Shown here in pieces: positions 1-8,374 of a stretch of DNA of 64,000 nt (the first letter of the stretch is position 1; each line of letters opens with the position of its first letter). The stretch is from Arcicella aurantiaca (GTDB lineage Bacteria > Bacteroidota > Bacteroidia > Cytophagales > Spirosomataceae), in assembly GCF_003148625.1 (NCBI RefSeq), contig NZ_QGGO01000004.1, positions 208,051 to 272,050 on the forward strand, in the 5' to 3' direction. The position numbers were made by a program, and so were the translations under genes. The notes beneath the pieces were generated by a model that searched no databases, was not told where the DNA came from, and saw only the letters and a list, made by a program, of their open reading frames with translations.

Positions 1-105
1 AGCATGAGTTTGAGAAACAACCGTAAAATATCCTTTTTGATGTGTACAAGATTGAGCAATTGCTAAAATTGAAATTATGGCTAAGATTAGTTTAGATGAA
101 CGCAT
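1..105 (-). CDS. Lipoprotein, N-terminal fragment (runs off left edge)
   Basis: Only the first 35 codons are present; the gene continues beyond position 1. The visible protein starts MRSSKLILAI, followed by a hydrophobic stretch to residue 17 and a lipobox-like AQSC with the cysteine at residue 20. This is a typical Bacteroidota lipoprotein signal peptide. The gene is transcribed away from clpX. Nothing in the fragment identifies its function. Confidence 0.6.
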   Translation of the reverse strand, partial: MRSSKLILAIISILAIAQSCTHQKGYFTVVSQTHA

Positions 106-343
106 GATGAATTAAGGTTTGTATGTTTATTTTTTTCAACGATAAATGGCTTAAAAGATTATTTCAGAACTATGATTTATTTGATGAATTGATGTTAAGG
201 TTCTTCTTACAATATAATCTGGAAATCAGGATTATCAGATTTTCATCATTCTAAAATCAATAAATCATAATGCTCTTCGTTGAGACAAAAAATGCCCACA
301 AACTACATTTGCAGGCATTTCTGATAAAATCTTTTGATAACTT
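106..343. other. Intergenic region with dispersed-repeat arm and clpX terminator
   Basis: No gene seen. It contains AACTATGATTTA (168-179), which matches one arm of the palindrome at 28157-28241. The clpX terminator lies near its right end (290-320). The remainder is AT-rich. Confidence 0.4.
290..320 (-). terminator. Rho-independent terminator after clpX
   Basis: Read on the minus strand, AAATGCC-tGCAAA pairs with TTTGT-GGCATTT, followed by a T-rich tract. It lies 24 bases past the clpX stop codon. Confidence 0.65.
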
Positions 344-1588
344 TTACGCCGCTTTCTTCATTTTATGAAATACCGTGCGTTCAAATTTCTCACGAGCATA
401 CGGAAGCGTAATGGTCAAATGTTTAATATCTGTTTGAGACGGCAATTCAAACATGGCATCTGTAATAATTGCTTCACAGATTGAACGCAAACCTCTTGCC
501 CCTAATTTATATTCCATCGCTTGGTCAACGATATATTCTAAAGCTGCTTTTTCAAATTCCAAATCAATACCTTCCATCTTGAAAAGTTTATGATATTGCT
601 TGGTAAGTGCATTTTTAGGGTCAGTCAAAATCGTTAATAAGGTATCTTTCGTTAGAGGATTCAAGAATGTAACCACTGGCAAACGCCCTAATAATTCTGG
701 AATTAAACCAAACGATTTTAAATCTTGCGACGTGATATAACGCATTAAATGATTATCATCAAATTCTTCAAAGAAATTATCATCTGAACTAAATCCAATC
801 GGTTGCGTATTTAATCTCTTTGAAATATGTCTTTGAATACCATCAAATGCACCTCCACAAATGAAAAGGATATTTTCGGTATTAATCGGAATCATTTTTT
901 GGTCGGGGTGCTTACGTCCGCCTTGTGGTGGACAGTTTACGACCGCACCTTCCAACAGTTTCAAAAGTGCCTGTTGTACCCCTTCGCCCGATACGTCACG
1001 AGTGATTGATGGATTATCAGATTTACGAGCAATTTTATCAATTTCATCAATAAATACGATACCCATTTCTGCTTTGGCTACGTCATAATCAGCCGATTGA
1101 AGCAAACGTGTCAGGATACTTTCTACGTCTTCGCCCACATAACCAGCCTCAGTCACAACCGTTGCATCGGCAATACAGAAAGGCACTTGCAACATTTTGG
1201 CGATAGTACGAGCCATGTAGGTTTTGCCTGTTCCCGTTTCACCCACCATGATAATATTTGATTTTTCAATGTAAATATCATCTTCTTTTACTTTGGGTTG
1301 CATCAATCTTTTGTAATGATTATACACTGCAACACAAAGATGGCGTTTGGCTTCGTCTTGACCAATTACGTATTTGTCGATATAATTTTTCATTTCAATT
1401 GGCTTAATCAATTGAAATTTAGGCGTTTTCTTTTGTTTTTGTTTTTCAGAATGAAGTTCCGTCTGCACGACCTGATACGCCTGCGACACACAGTCGCTAC
1501 AAATATGTCCGTCCATACCTTCCATCAACAAAGGCACTTCACGTTGAGAACGCCCGCACAGGACGCAATAAGGTTGTTGTTGTTTCAT
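344..1588 (-). CDS. clpX: ATP-dependent Clp protease ATP-binding subunit ClpX
   Basis: AAA+ unfoldase that recognises, unfolds and feeds substrates to ClpP in the cytoplasm. The N-terminal C4 zinc-binding domain is complete (Cys8, Cys11, Cys30, Cys33). Walker A GETGTGKT is at 116-123, followed by the GYVGED pore loop near 150 and Walker [11 protein letters not shown]. The RKH loop (GGRKHP) and the IGF loop (QPIGF), which docks ClpP, are both visible. The length of 414 residues is normal for the family. It lies downstream of clpP on the same strand, the usual clpP-clpX order, but a hairpin and a short repeat (1592-1701) separate them, so clpX may also be transcribed on its own. Confidence 0.97.
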   Translation of the reverse strand: MKQQQPYCVLCGRSQREVPLLMEGMDGHICSDCVSQAYQVVQTELHSEKQKQKKTPKFQLIKPIEMKNYIDKYVIGQDEAKRHLCVAVYNHYKRLMQPKVKEDDIYIEKSNIIMVGETGTGKTYMARTIAKMLQVPFCIADATVVTEAGYVGEDVESILTRLLQSADYDVAKAEMGIVFIDEIDKIARKSDNPSITRDVSGEGVQQALLKLLEGAVVNCPPQGGRKHPDQKMIPINTENILFICGGAFDGIQRHISKRLNTQPIGFSSDDNFFEEFDDNHLMRYITSQDLKSFGLIPELLGRLPVVTFLNPLTKDTLLTILTDPKNALTKQYHKLFKMEGIDLEFEKAALEYIVDQAMEYKLGARGLRSICEAIITDAMFELPSQTDIKHLTITLPYAREKFERTVFHKMKKAA

Positions 1589-1596
1589 ATTGTTTA

Positions 1597-1626
1597 GCTT
1601 TGAGCTATGAGCTTTAAGCTATGAGT
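1597..1626. repeat. Short tandem repeat just upstream of clpX start
   Basis: Degenerate copies of AGCTATGAG/AGCTTTGAG lie within about 10-40 bases of the clpX start codon. It is one of several local word-like repeats in the window that sit directly upstream of start codons. Confidence 0.6.
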
Positions 1627-1662
1627 TTTTTTGAAGACACAAAATTACTGAATTTTAAACGA

Positions 1663-1701
1663 AAAATGCTTACCTCTTTGCTGGAAAGAAGTAAGCATTT
1701 T
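1663..1701 (-). terminator. Hairpin terminator after clpP
   Basis: AAAATGCTTAC and GTAAGCATTTT form an 11-bp stem, extended by TCTTT/AAAGA with one bulge. It lies 40 bases past the clpP stop codon, between clpP and clpX. Confidence 0.6.
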
Positions 1702-1741
1702 CACTTGACCAATAACTAATAACCAGTTATCAAGAACTAAC

Positions 1742-2455
1742 CTACGCTCTTGTCAAAACCTCATCAATCAAACCATATTCTTTCGCTTCTTCTGCACGCA
1801 TCCAGTAGTCACGGTCTGAATCTCTTTCGATTTCTTCAAAAGTTTTTCCTGAGTGATGAGCCAAGATTTCGTACAATTCTTTACGAATTTTCACGATTTC
1901 ACGAGCCGTAATTTCAATATCACGAGATTGTCCTTGAGCTCCGCCCGAAGGTTGGTGAATCATGATACGTGCGTGTGGCAATGCTGAACGCTTACCTGCT
2001 GTACCACCTGCCAATAAAACCGCACCCATTGATGCCGCCAACGATGTACAAATTGTAGAAACGTCAGGACGGATATAGTGCATGGTGTCATAAATTCCAA
2101 GACCTGCATAAACCGAACCACCTGGCGAGTTAATGTACATCATAATGTCTTTTTTGGCATCTGTTGATTCCATAAATAACATTTGAGCTACAATGATATT
2201 TGCCATATAATCATCCACAGGAACACCCATGAAGATAATTCTGTCCATGATTAAACGAGAGAATACATCAATCTGAGCAAAACGCATTGGACGCTCTTCG
2301 ATGATGTATTGAGTCATATCTTCAATAAATGGGCGACTTGTACCACCAATATTATTTGCCTGATTCATGTATTGGTCAACTGCCAAGCCGTTCAAACCTC
2401 TATGATGTACGGCGTATTTTCTGAATTCTTCTGAACTTAATTCTTTTGGAAACAT
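1742..2455 (-). CDS. clpP: ATP-dependent Clp protease proteolytic subunit ClpP
   Basis: Serine peptidase that forms the 14-mer barrel of the Clp protease. The catalytic triad is visible as Ser142 (SLAASMGA), His167 (IMIHQPSGG) and Asp216 (DRDYWM). The spacings of 25 and 49 residues are exactly those of E. coli ClpP (97/122/171). The protein has 237 residues, with an N-terminal extension of about 45 residues before the core that may be processed, as ClpP propeptides commonly are. It is transcribed ahead of clpX. Confidence 0.97.
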   Translation of the reverse strand: MFPKELSSEEFRKYAVHHRGLNGLAVDQYMNQANNIGGTSRPFIEDMTQYIIEERPMRFAQIDVFSRLIMDRIIFMGVPVDDYMANIIVAQMLFMESTDAKKDIMMYINSPGGSVYAGLGIYDTMHYIRPDVSTICTSLAASMGAVLLAGGTAGKRSALPHARIMIHQPSGGAQGQSRDIEITAREIVKIRKELYEILAHHSGKTFEEIERDSDRDYWMRAEEAKEYGLIDEVLTRA

Positions 2456-2759
2456 ATTTTTTAATTAGATTTATGTAATGTGATTTTTTAAGTCTAAAAT
2501 TTATCTTCTCATCAATAACTTACTGAATACGCAAATAGTTCGAGCGTAAAAACTTGAAACTTATCTGAACGACAATTGTGTTATCGAAAAAACTTCGACA
2601 GCAAAGATGCAAAAACTATGAAATAATTGTTGTCAGTTTTACAGAGAATTTATCAGAAAAAATGATTTTGCTTTATAAAGCAAGAAAAAAAGTTTCCCAA
2701 AAACCTATAAATCAAACATTTATTATAAAATATTCTTTAAAATCAACATTTGAAAAATT
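2456..2759. other. Divergent intergenic region clpP / XRE regulator
   Basis: This region of about 300 bases separates the divergent clpP and XRE genes and must hold both promoters. It is strongly A/T-rich. I see no convincing operator, RNA or additional gene. Confidence 0.4.
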
Positions 2760-3137
2760 ATGGAAATCGGAGAAAAAATACGTTATGCTCGCCTTTCAAA
2801 AGGCTATTCTCAGGAAAATATGGCTGATTTCTTAGGAATATCAACCTCCGCTTATGGCGATATTGAACGAAATAAAACAGAACTAACCCTGAGCAGAGCT
2901 AAAAAGTTAGCGGATATTCTCAAAATTAGTATTTTAGAATTATTAGGCGAAGAAATTCAAACGCCTGAAGTTTTGCCCAATCCACAAAAAACAGATTTGG
3001 AGTTACTAAAAGAAGAAACTGAGAAACTCAGAGCCGAAACCAATTATTGGCGAGAAAAATTTGAACATCAAGTAACCATAGAAGCCTTTCAGATGATACA
3101 AAGTCAGTTCCAAAGAGAGAAAATTGGGTTTCGTTAA
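2760..3137 (+). CDS. XRE-family helix-turn-helix regulator
   Basis: A 125-residue protein with an N-terminal HTH_3 domain (about residues 5-60): EIGEKIRYARLSKGYSQENM, then a recognition-helix region around TSAYGDIERNKTELTLSRA. From about residue 75 it is charged and probably coiled coil (LLKEETEKLRAETNYWREKF), which would serve dimerisation. This design is common in small Bacteroidota DNA-binding proteins. It stands alone, divergent from clpP and followed by its own terminator, so no target can be inferred from context. A longer overlapping reading frame upstream (2578-2835) looks like chance. Confidence 0.85.
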   Translation: MEIGEKIRYARLSKGYSQENMADFLGISTSAYGDIERNKTELTLSRAKKLADILKISILELLGEEIQTPEVLPNPQKTDLELLKEETEKLRAETNYWREKFEHQVTIEAFQMIQSQFQREKIGFR

Positions 3138-3221
3138 ATTAAGAATGTAATTAAGCAGAAGCGACCGTCGCTACTTAATTACCAATTTTCAAATCACCAA
3201 TCACCACATACTTAAAATCCT

Positions 3222-3259
3222 GATAGTCGTTTGATTGTCAGGATTTTAATTTTGATTTA
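3222..3259 (+). terminator. Hairpin terminator after XRE gene
   Basis: TTAAAATCCTGA pairs perfectly with TCAGGATTTTAA across a 14-base loop and is followed by TTTTG. It lies 84 bases past the stop codon. Confidence 0.65.
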
Positions 3260-3354
3260 ATTATATTTGAAATGATTATCGGAAGATTTCAAATAACACA
3301 TTGATTTTCAAAACAATAACCTATTTTTAATATTTAGTAATACAGATAAAACCC

Positions 3355-4326
3355 ATGAAAAATATCTTTATCCTTACTTTAATCTATTCATTTTTTTGGT
3401 CTTGCAGTGGACCAGACCCCGAACCCGGAGACGCTCCTTTGCCTGCTGCCAATGGTAAGCTAACTATTAAATTTACCGATAGTCGTTTGGAAACTAAGCC
3501 AGATATTACACTTTCGAATAATGATGTAATTTCGATTTCTTTTAATATCAAAAAAGGAAGTGATGGAGGAAAACCCGTTAAAATGGCGGCTTATGTGACT
3601 AATAATCCAGAAAAAATTGGCACATTATTATTGGATAACATTCGTCTAAAAAATACAGATGAACAAACTCGAAGTTTGGAATTGACTTTACCATCTGTGG
3701 GAACGACGGTTTATCGTGTTTTTTATGTGGACATTACCGACGACAAAGGCAATATTTCTCGCAAAGGTATTAATCTCATTCCTTCTGCAATAGACCAAAT
3801 ATCTTCATTTAGTAATGTTACGTTGGGTGTTCAAACGAGCAACAACGCCACCCGTTTTTCAGCAACCACTGGCGATTTATATACTGCCTGCGATTTAGAT
3901 TCTAACTTAAATTTCGTTGATATTTCTTATGCAACCATTGGCTCTCCTTCAATTAAACCTACATTTTTATCAAATCCACGAAGAAGTGCTTTAGGTTTGG
4001 GCAATACCGTTACGGACAAAAACTGTTCTGGTGTATTAACCAACGGAGGAACAACGGTTTACTACGCTCCAACGAATATTAGTATAGATTGGATAACAGT
4101 CAGCGATATTGTTTTGAATAATTTAGCGATTTCTACAACTACGCAAGATTTGGCTATTGAAGCAGGTAAAATCTATATGTTTCAGCATACAAGAACTACC
4201 AGAGACGGGAAAAATGTTACTCGCAAAGGACTTATTAAAGTAAATACCATCAGCAATACAACATCAACAAGTGGGAATACTTTAACCTCAGGATTGGTTA
4301 ATTTTGATGTGAAAATTCAGAGGTGA
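3355..4326 (+). CDS. Predicted lipoprotein of unknown function
   Basis: A 323-residue protein with a short N-terminal hydrophobic segment (MKNIFILTLIYSFFWSC) ending at Cys17, which reads as a weak lipobox. Pro/Glu/Asp-rich residues (SGPDPEPGDAP) follow, as in surface-exposed Bacteroidota lipoproteins. The rest is rich in Thr, Ser, Asn and Val and looks like beta-sandwich material, with a candidate Ig-like region around 35-145 and a second half from about 150. There is no catalytic motif. No operon partner is evident. I do not recognise the family. Confidence 0.75.
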   Translation: MKNIFILTLIYSFFWSCSGPDPEPGDAPLPAANGKLTIKFTDSRLETKPDITLSNNDVISISFNIKKGSDGGKPVKMAAYVTNNPEKIGTLLLDNIRLKNTDEQTRSLELTLPSVGTTVYRVFYVDITDDKGNISRKGINLIPSAIDQISSFSNVTLGVQTSNNATRFSATTGDLYTACDLDSNLNFVDISYATIGSPSIKPTFLSNPRRSALGLGNTVTDKNCSGVLTNGGTTVYYAPTNISIDWITVSDIVLNNLAISTTTQDLAIEAGKIYMFQHTRTTRDGKNVTRKGLIKVNTISNTTSTSGNTLTSGLVNFDVKIQR

Positions 4327-4418
4327 GAAGATTAGAGAATAGAGATTAGCATCGTTTGTTGGAATTAGTTCCGTTTGGGAAGCTAATTTTGGGGTTATTT
4401 TTGAATTACAAATCACCA

Positions 4419-4862
4419 CTACTTACTTAATTCTTTTCTCATTTTATAATGTTGAATTTCTCCGAAGAGCAAATAAGAGTCTTCTACAATATCATAACCA
4501 ATTGATTGGTAAAACTTTACGGCATTTTCTCTGGCATCAAGGATAATCTCTTTGATGCCTTTTGCTTTGGCTACATCTTCCAAATATTTCATCAATAACT
4601 TGCCAACGCCTTTTCCTTGTACTTCTGGAGCTACTGCCACACATCTAACCTGCCCTTGTGTAGGCGTATTTGTTTGCATACGTGCTACGCCCACAATTTT
4701 GTCGGTTTCAGCATCAACAATCATGGCGTGGTCGGCTTGGTCTTCGTCTTTTAGCACTTCACTACCTTTAAGTTGCCCCCAAGGTTCACGCAAAACTGTA
4801 AAACGAAGATGATAATATTGCTCCCATTCTTGGGCAGTTGTAGGAATTTTGACAATTAGCAT
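4419..4862 (-). CDS. GNAT-family N-acetyltransferase
   Basis: A 147-residue single-domain acetyltransferase. The acetyl-CoA-binding motif A is clear: VRCVAVAPEVQGKGVGKLLM, with the Q/RxxGxG/A loop as QGKGVG. It is followed by motif B with LDARENAVKFYQSIGY. The closest family resemblance is the ElaA/YjcF-like GNAT group. The substrate cannot be told. It has no partner gene, and a purine-rich repeat lies directly upstream of its start codon. Confidence 0.88.
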   Translation of the reverse strand: MLIVKIPTTAQEWEQYYHLRFTVLREPWGQLKGSEVLKDEDQADHAMIVDAETDKIVGVARMQTNTPTQGQVRCVAVAPEVQGKGVGKLLMKYLEDVAKAKGIKEIILDARENAVKFYQSIGYDIVEDSYLLFGEIQHYKMRKELSK

Positions 4863-4865
4863 ATA

Positions 4866-4970
4866 TTTATTGATAGAGGGAAAGAGGGAAGAGTTAAGGG
4901 GGAAAGGGAAATAGGGAAAGAGTTAAGGGAAAAGCCTCCCTTTCCTCCTACCTTCTTTCCTCTTACCTCC
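4866..4970. repeat. Purine-rich / pyrimidine-rich inverted low-complexity repeat
   Basis: Copies of GGGAAAGAG and AGGGAAGAGTTAAGGG are followed by the complementary pyrimidine-rich arm CCTCCCTTTCCTCC. The two arms could fold on each other. It fills the gap between the GNAT gene and the vWA-like lipoprotein gene. Confidence 0.65.
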
Positions 4971-4971
4971 T

Positions 4972-5760
4972 TTACAGTTCTACAACTTCGGCAGTTACGC
5001 CCAATTCTAAGAAAAGACGTTGCCAATAAGTTGAAATGGCTGGATTATTTTTCTTTCTTGAAGCCGTTGGTTCAAATGGTTTTGCAATAAATATTTGTGC
5101 TAATCCAATATTAGGCAAAGTAGCTTTTAATCCATCGGCATCTTCTCTTGCCCAACCTACCGCTGCGGCATCATCAACAGGAGGATTGGTATGAAAATCT
5201 CGACGACCTTCTGCTTTCATGCTTTCAACCATATCCGACAAAAAGTAGGCTTTCACGTTATAACCTTTTCCAATAACTTTGTCAATTAAAGGTAACGCCG
5301 CCCAAATATCGGTATTGTTCTTACTTGAAGAGGTGTTCTGAGAAGCTAATTGAGCAAAAACGATTTTCTTAAAAACACTCCGTTCTTTGTCCATCGACAT
5401 ATTGTATTCTGTCGAAATCGCCTCCGAATCAGTTGAACTTGCACCTTGCAATTCTCCCTTTTCGGTTCTGCTTGTTACTTCAACGGCTTTGCCTTTGGCA
5501 GTATTTTCATGTACAAAATATACCTCAATTTTATCGCCTTTCCCTTTCACATTTTCATCAATCAATTGACTAATGACTTTGGTATATTTTTCGTTAACAA
5601 ATTTTTTATTGACATTCACGCTTACCGATTTGTCAATAAAAATCATAGAACACGTTTTTGCTTCTTCAACGTCTTCGTACTTTTTACCTGCATCCGAGCA
5701 ACTTAGCACAAGGCTACTCGCTGGAATTAGAAATAAGTAGTATTTTAGTTTATTTTTCAT
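4972..5760 (-). CDS. Lipoprotein with a vWA-like MIDAS motif
   Basis: A 262-residue protein with a lipoprotein signal (hydrophobic 7-19, lipobox LVLSC, Cys21). The first strand of the mature part reads MIFIDKSVSV. This places Asp43-x-Ser45-x-Ser47 at the end of a hydrophobic strand, the DxSxS signature of a von Willebrand A metal site. A helix and a second strand (KIEVYFVHENT) follow, and later KAYFLSDMVES could supply the fourth-strand Asp. The fold assignment is inference from this pattern. The likely role is an extracytoplasmic binding or adhesion protein. It stands alone between a repeat and a small membrane gene. Confidence 0.7.
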   Translation of the reverse strand: MKNKLKYYLFLIPASSLVLSCSDAGKKYEDVEEAKTCSMIFIDKSVSVNVNKKFVNEKYTKVISQLIDENVKGKGDKIEVYFVHENTAKGKAVEVTSRTEKGELQGASSTDSEAISTEYNMSMDKERSVFKKIVFAQLASQNTSSSKNNTDIWAALPLIDKVIGKGYNVKAYFLSDMVESMKAEGRRDFHTNPPVDDAAAVGWAREDADGLKATLPNIGLAQIFIAKPFEPTASRKKNNPAISTYWQRLFLELGVTAEVVEL

Positions 5761-5931
5761 GGGGGTAAATTATGCACTTGATAAATGCTTATGAAATCTT
5801 ATCAGCGGTTAAATAATTTGCAAAATAATTAGATTCTTCAGATAATCTTCATTGGTTAATGTTAATTCGTTAATTTTATTGCGAAAAATATTTTAAACGA
5901 TACCAATAACGGATAATAGGCAAGAATTAAT

Positions 5932-6069
5932 ATGAATCAAAATCAAAAAATATTTAGATGGGTGTTTATTATTTTCACCGTTTTGATGGCAATATTGGCA
6001 ATTCAGATGGGAATGAATACGACTGCTCCGTGGAATAAGAAAAAAGCAAATACTGAAAAAAGTAAGTAG
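5932..6069 (+). CDS. 45-residue single-pass membrane protein
   Basis: This is a short open frame, ATG to TAG, encoding a protein with a charged N-terminus (MNQNQKIFR), one membrane helix at about residues 10-28 (WVFIIFTVLMAILAIQMG) and a lysine-rich tail (PWNKKK). Its membrane design and the terminator-like hairpin at 6111 right behind it argue that it is real. Function is unknown. It could be a small subunit or regulator of a membrane complex, but nothing next to it says which. Confidence 0.6.
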   Translation: MNQNQKIFRWVFIIFTVLMAILAIQMGMNTTAPWNKKKANTEKSK

Positions 6070-6110
6070 CAGTAATGCTATATTTAGTAGATAAAGTTAT
6101 TCAAATAAAA

Positions 6111-6149
6111 CGGCAAGAGGTTCAATGATTACATCAGAACTCCTTGCCG
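6111..6149. terminator. Bidirectional hairpin between small membrane gene and DEAD-box gene
   Basis: CGGCAAGaggTTC pairs with GAActcCTTGCCG. T-rich sequence follows on the plus strand and AT-rich sequence on the minus strand. It sits between the convergent genes ending at 6069 and 6162. Confidence 0.65.
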
Positions 6150-6161
6150 TTTCTTATTTTA

Positions 6162-7274
6162 TTAAATTTTCTTGAAAGAAATATTCAACAACTTAGTGTA
6201 TTCATTAAGTCTTTTCACTTCAGATTGCGTTACAAAACAGATAGATATTCCTCTTTTCCCTGCACGAGCCGTTCTGCCACTTCGGTGGGTATAATATTCT
6301 GGTTGGTCGGGCAATTGATAATGAATAACATAAGCCAAATCGTCAACGTCAATTCCACGAGCAGAAATATCAGTAGCTATCAAAATTTTGAGTTTATGAC
6401 TCTTGAAAGCCCGCATTACTTTATCACGTTCTTTTTGTTGTAAATCTCCGTGAATGGCGTCAACAGGATAATTTTTACTAATTAGTTGCTTCGTTAGCGT
6501 TTGTACAGCGGCTTTGGTTCTACAAAAAATTATTCCCGAAGCAGCATTCATCGTTTTTATAAACTGAACAACATAATCAAATTTATCCTTCTCTTCACAG
6601 ACAAAATATTGGTGTTCAATCAAATTATTTACTACTTCATGCTTACTGACTTGCACCATTTTGGTATTTTTAGCCATGTAAGTATCTATCAATTTTTGAA
6701 GAGCCGTCGGCAACGTTGCTGAAAACAACCATTTTTTCCCATCCGTCGGAATTTGACGTAAAACAGTATTCAATTCTTCTTTAAAACCCATGCTCAACAT
6801 TTCGTCGGCTTCGTCTAAAATGAGCGTTTTTACGGTTTTCAGACTAATCGCCTTACGATTTAACAAATCAATTAATCGTCCCGGTGTTGCTACAATTATT
6901 TGAGTTGGTCTTGATAGATTTCTTAATTGTATTTCAATTTTCTCACCGCCATAAACAGCCCCGACGAAGATTTTTTCTGGAGCATATTTGGTCAACTTGA
7001 ATAAATGCTTGGCAATTTGTTGGCATAATTCACGAGTTGGTGCTAAAATCAAGCCTTGAACTTCCGTAGATTTTGGGTTAATTTTCATTAAAAGCGGTAA
7101 ACCGAAAGCGGCGGTTTTGCCTGTTCCCGTTTGTGCTTGACCAATAAAATCGTTTTGATTTTTGAGTAAAAATGGAATAGATTTTTCCTGTATTTCAGAA
7201 GGCTTGTTAATATTCATTTCAGTCAATGCTTGAATGAAATGCTCTGAAACGCCTAATTCTTTAAATGTTGCCAA
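6162..7274 (-). CDS. DEAD-box ATP-dependent RNA helicase
   Basis: A 370-residue helicase core consisting almost only of the two RecA-like domains. The motifs are in order: Q motif (INKPSEIQEKSIP), motif I AQTGTGKT, Ia PTRELCQQ, motif II DEAD, motif III SAT, and motif VI HRSGRTARAG. It is expected to unwind RNA duplexes, in ribosome assembly or cold adaptation, but the short C-terminus (TKLLNISFKKI) lacks the RNA-binding domain that would tell RhlE, CsdA or DbpA types apart. A TAnnTTTG promoter element lies about 85 bases upstream, inside a repeat-rich region. Confidence 0.93.
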   Translation of the reverse strand: MATFKELGVSEHFIQALTEMNINKPSEIQEKSIPFLLKNQNDFIGQAQTGTGKTAAFGLPLLMKINPKSTEVQGLILAPTRELCQQIAKHLFKLTKYAPEKIFVGAVYGGEKIEIQLRNLSRPTQIIVATPGRLIDLLNRKAISLKTVKTLILDEADEMLSMGFKEELNTVLRQIPTDGKKWLFSATLPTALQKLIDTYMAKNTKMVQVSKHEVVNNLIEHQYFVCEEKDKFDYVVQFIKTMNAASGIIFCRTKAAVQTLTKQLISKNYPVDAIHGDLQQKERDKVMRAFKSHKLKILIATDISARGIDVDDLAYVIHYQLPDQPEYYTHRSGRTARAGKRGISICFVTQSEVKRLNEYTKLLNISFKKI

Positions 7275-7283
7275 TGTATTTTC

Positions 7284-7328
7284 AGTTATCAGTAAACAAT
7301 TATCAGTTATCAGTTATCAGTAAACAGG
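7284..7328. repeat. TTATCAG tandem repeat upstream of DEAD-box gene
   Basis: Several copies of CAGTTATCAGTAAACA-type words lie directly upstream of the helicase start codon. They are the reverse complement of the repeats at 7395-7561, so the two blocks could pair across the helicase promoter. Confidence 0.7.
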
Positions 7329-7357
7329 TCACGATAGAAAGTAAACGCTATTAATGG

Positions 7358-7365
7358 CAAAGTTA
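7358..7365 (-). promoter_or_regulatory. Putative -7 element of DEAD-box promoter
   Basis: On the minus strand TAACTTTG fits the Bacteroidota -7 consensus TAnnTTTG. I see no clear TTG at the -33 distance, so this is a weak call. Confidence 0.35.
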
Positions 7366-7394
7366 CCCATATTATCTTAGCGTTAAGTTTATTT

Positions 7395-7561
7395 TTACTG
7401 ATAACTATTAACTATTAACTGATAACTATTAACTATTAACTGTTTACTGATAACTGTTCACTATTAACCATTCACTGATAACTATTAACCATTCACTGAT
7501 AACTATTAACCATTCACTAATAACTATTAACCATTCACTAATAACTGTTCACTGATAACTG
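7395..7561. repeat. Degenerate tandem repeat of TAACTATTAACCATTCACTGA words
   Basis: About ten imperfect copies of a 14-21 base word built from ACTGATAAC, TATTAACC and ATTCACTGA run up to the stop codon of the SDR gene. The same words recur at 36411-36482, 1716-1740 and 48355-48372, so it is a dispersed family in this genome. There are no spacers, so it is not a CRISPR array. Confidence 0.8.
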
Positions 7562-8329
7562 CTAAATCGTCGTTCCGCCGTCGGCAGTATAAATTCCTCC
7601 TGTGCAATAACCCGAAGCATCAGAGGCTAAGAAAAGAGCTAAACCTGCAATTTCCTCAACGGTTCCCATACGAGCAATGGGTAGGTTTTTAACAAAACGA
7701 TTTAATATTTGTTCATTCTGCCAAAGGGCTTCTGAAAATTTTGTTTTGATTAATCCCGGACAAATTGAATTGACTCTAATGCCGTCCGCTCCCCATTCTT
7801 TGGCAGTAACTTTTGTGAGCATATTCAAGGCAGCTTTCGAGACAGAATATAACCCTAAACCTGGGTCTGGCGTAATGCCTGCAATAGAACTAATATTTAT
7901 TACTGAACCTCCACCACGTTGTTTCATAATGGGATGAACCATTTTACTAATTTCAAATGGGGCTTTTACATTAATATTCATAATCTTGTCAAAAGCCCAT
8001 TCTTCTGCATTTAAAACTGGACCATAAACAGGATTAGTTGCGGCATTATTAACTAAAATATCAATGCCTCCGTATAAATCAACGGTTTGTTGTATCAACA
8101 ATTTACAGCTCGAAATATCCCCTGCATTGGCGGCAATACCCGTACATTCTCCACCTTGCGAGCGAATATCTTCCGCTACTTTGTCTAATTCTTCTTGTTT
8201 GCGAGAATTGATAACAACTTTCGCTCCACAAGCAGCATAAAACCGTGCGATGGCTTCGCCAATTCCTTTTGATGCTCCTGTAATGAGGGCAACTTTTCCT
8301 TCAAGACTAAAAATTTGATTTGCGTTCAT
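7562..8329 (-). CDS. SDR-family NAD(P)-dependent oxidoreductase
   Basis: A classical short-chain dehydrogenase of 255 residues, counted from the chosen start MNANQIFSLEGK. A longer frame adds 13 residues (MSIRKTKYTQKQQ) that do not belong to the fold. The cofactor motif TGASKGIG is at 17-24, the NNAA motif follows, the catalytic serine sits in INISS and the Tyr/Lys pair in YSVSK. The substrate is unknown; the family covers sugar, steroid and 3-oxoacyl reductases. The C-terminal sequence ASGYCTGGIYTADGG is typical of the SDR tetramer interface. Its stop codon abuts the repeat block on the left, and the PQQ-type dehydrogenase gene lies 45 bases upstream on the same strand. Confidence 0.92.
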   Translation of the reverse strand: MNANQIFSLEGKVALITGASKGIGEAIARFYAACGAKVVINSRKQEELDKVAEDIRSQGGECTGIAANAGDISSCKLLIQQTVDLYGGIDILVNNAATNPVYGPVLNAEEWAFDKIMNINVKAPFEISKMVHPIMKQRGGGSVINISSIAGITPDPGLGLYSVSKAALNMLTKVTAKEWGADGIRVNSICPGLIKTKFSEALWQNEQILNRFVKNLPIARMGTVEEIAGLALFLASDASGYCTGGIYTADGGTTI

Positions 8330-8374
8330 TTGTTGTTTTTGAGTGTATTTGGTTTTCCTTATACTCAAAGCAAA

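Noticed and set aside
827..1088. Plus-strand frames inside clpX
   Set aside because: Shadow frames of a clearly coding, conserved gene.
2578..2835. 85-codon frame overlapping the XRE gene
   Set aside because: A-rich, Lys-rich sequence in another frame; the HTH frame is clearly the coding one.
7395..7561. Possible CRISPR array
   Set aside because: The words are tandem and degenerate, with no unique spacers of constant length.
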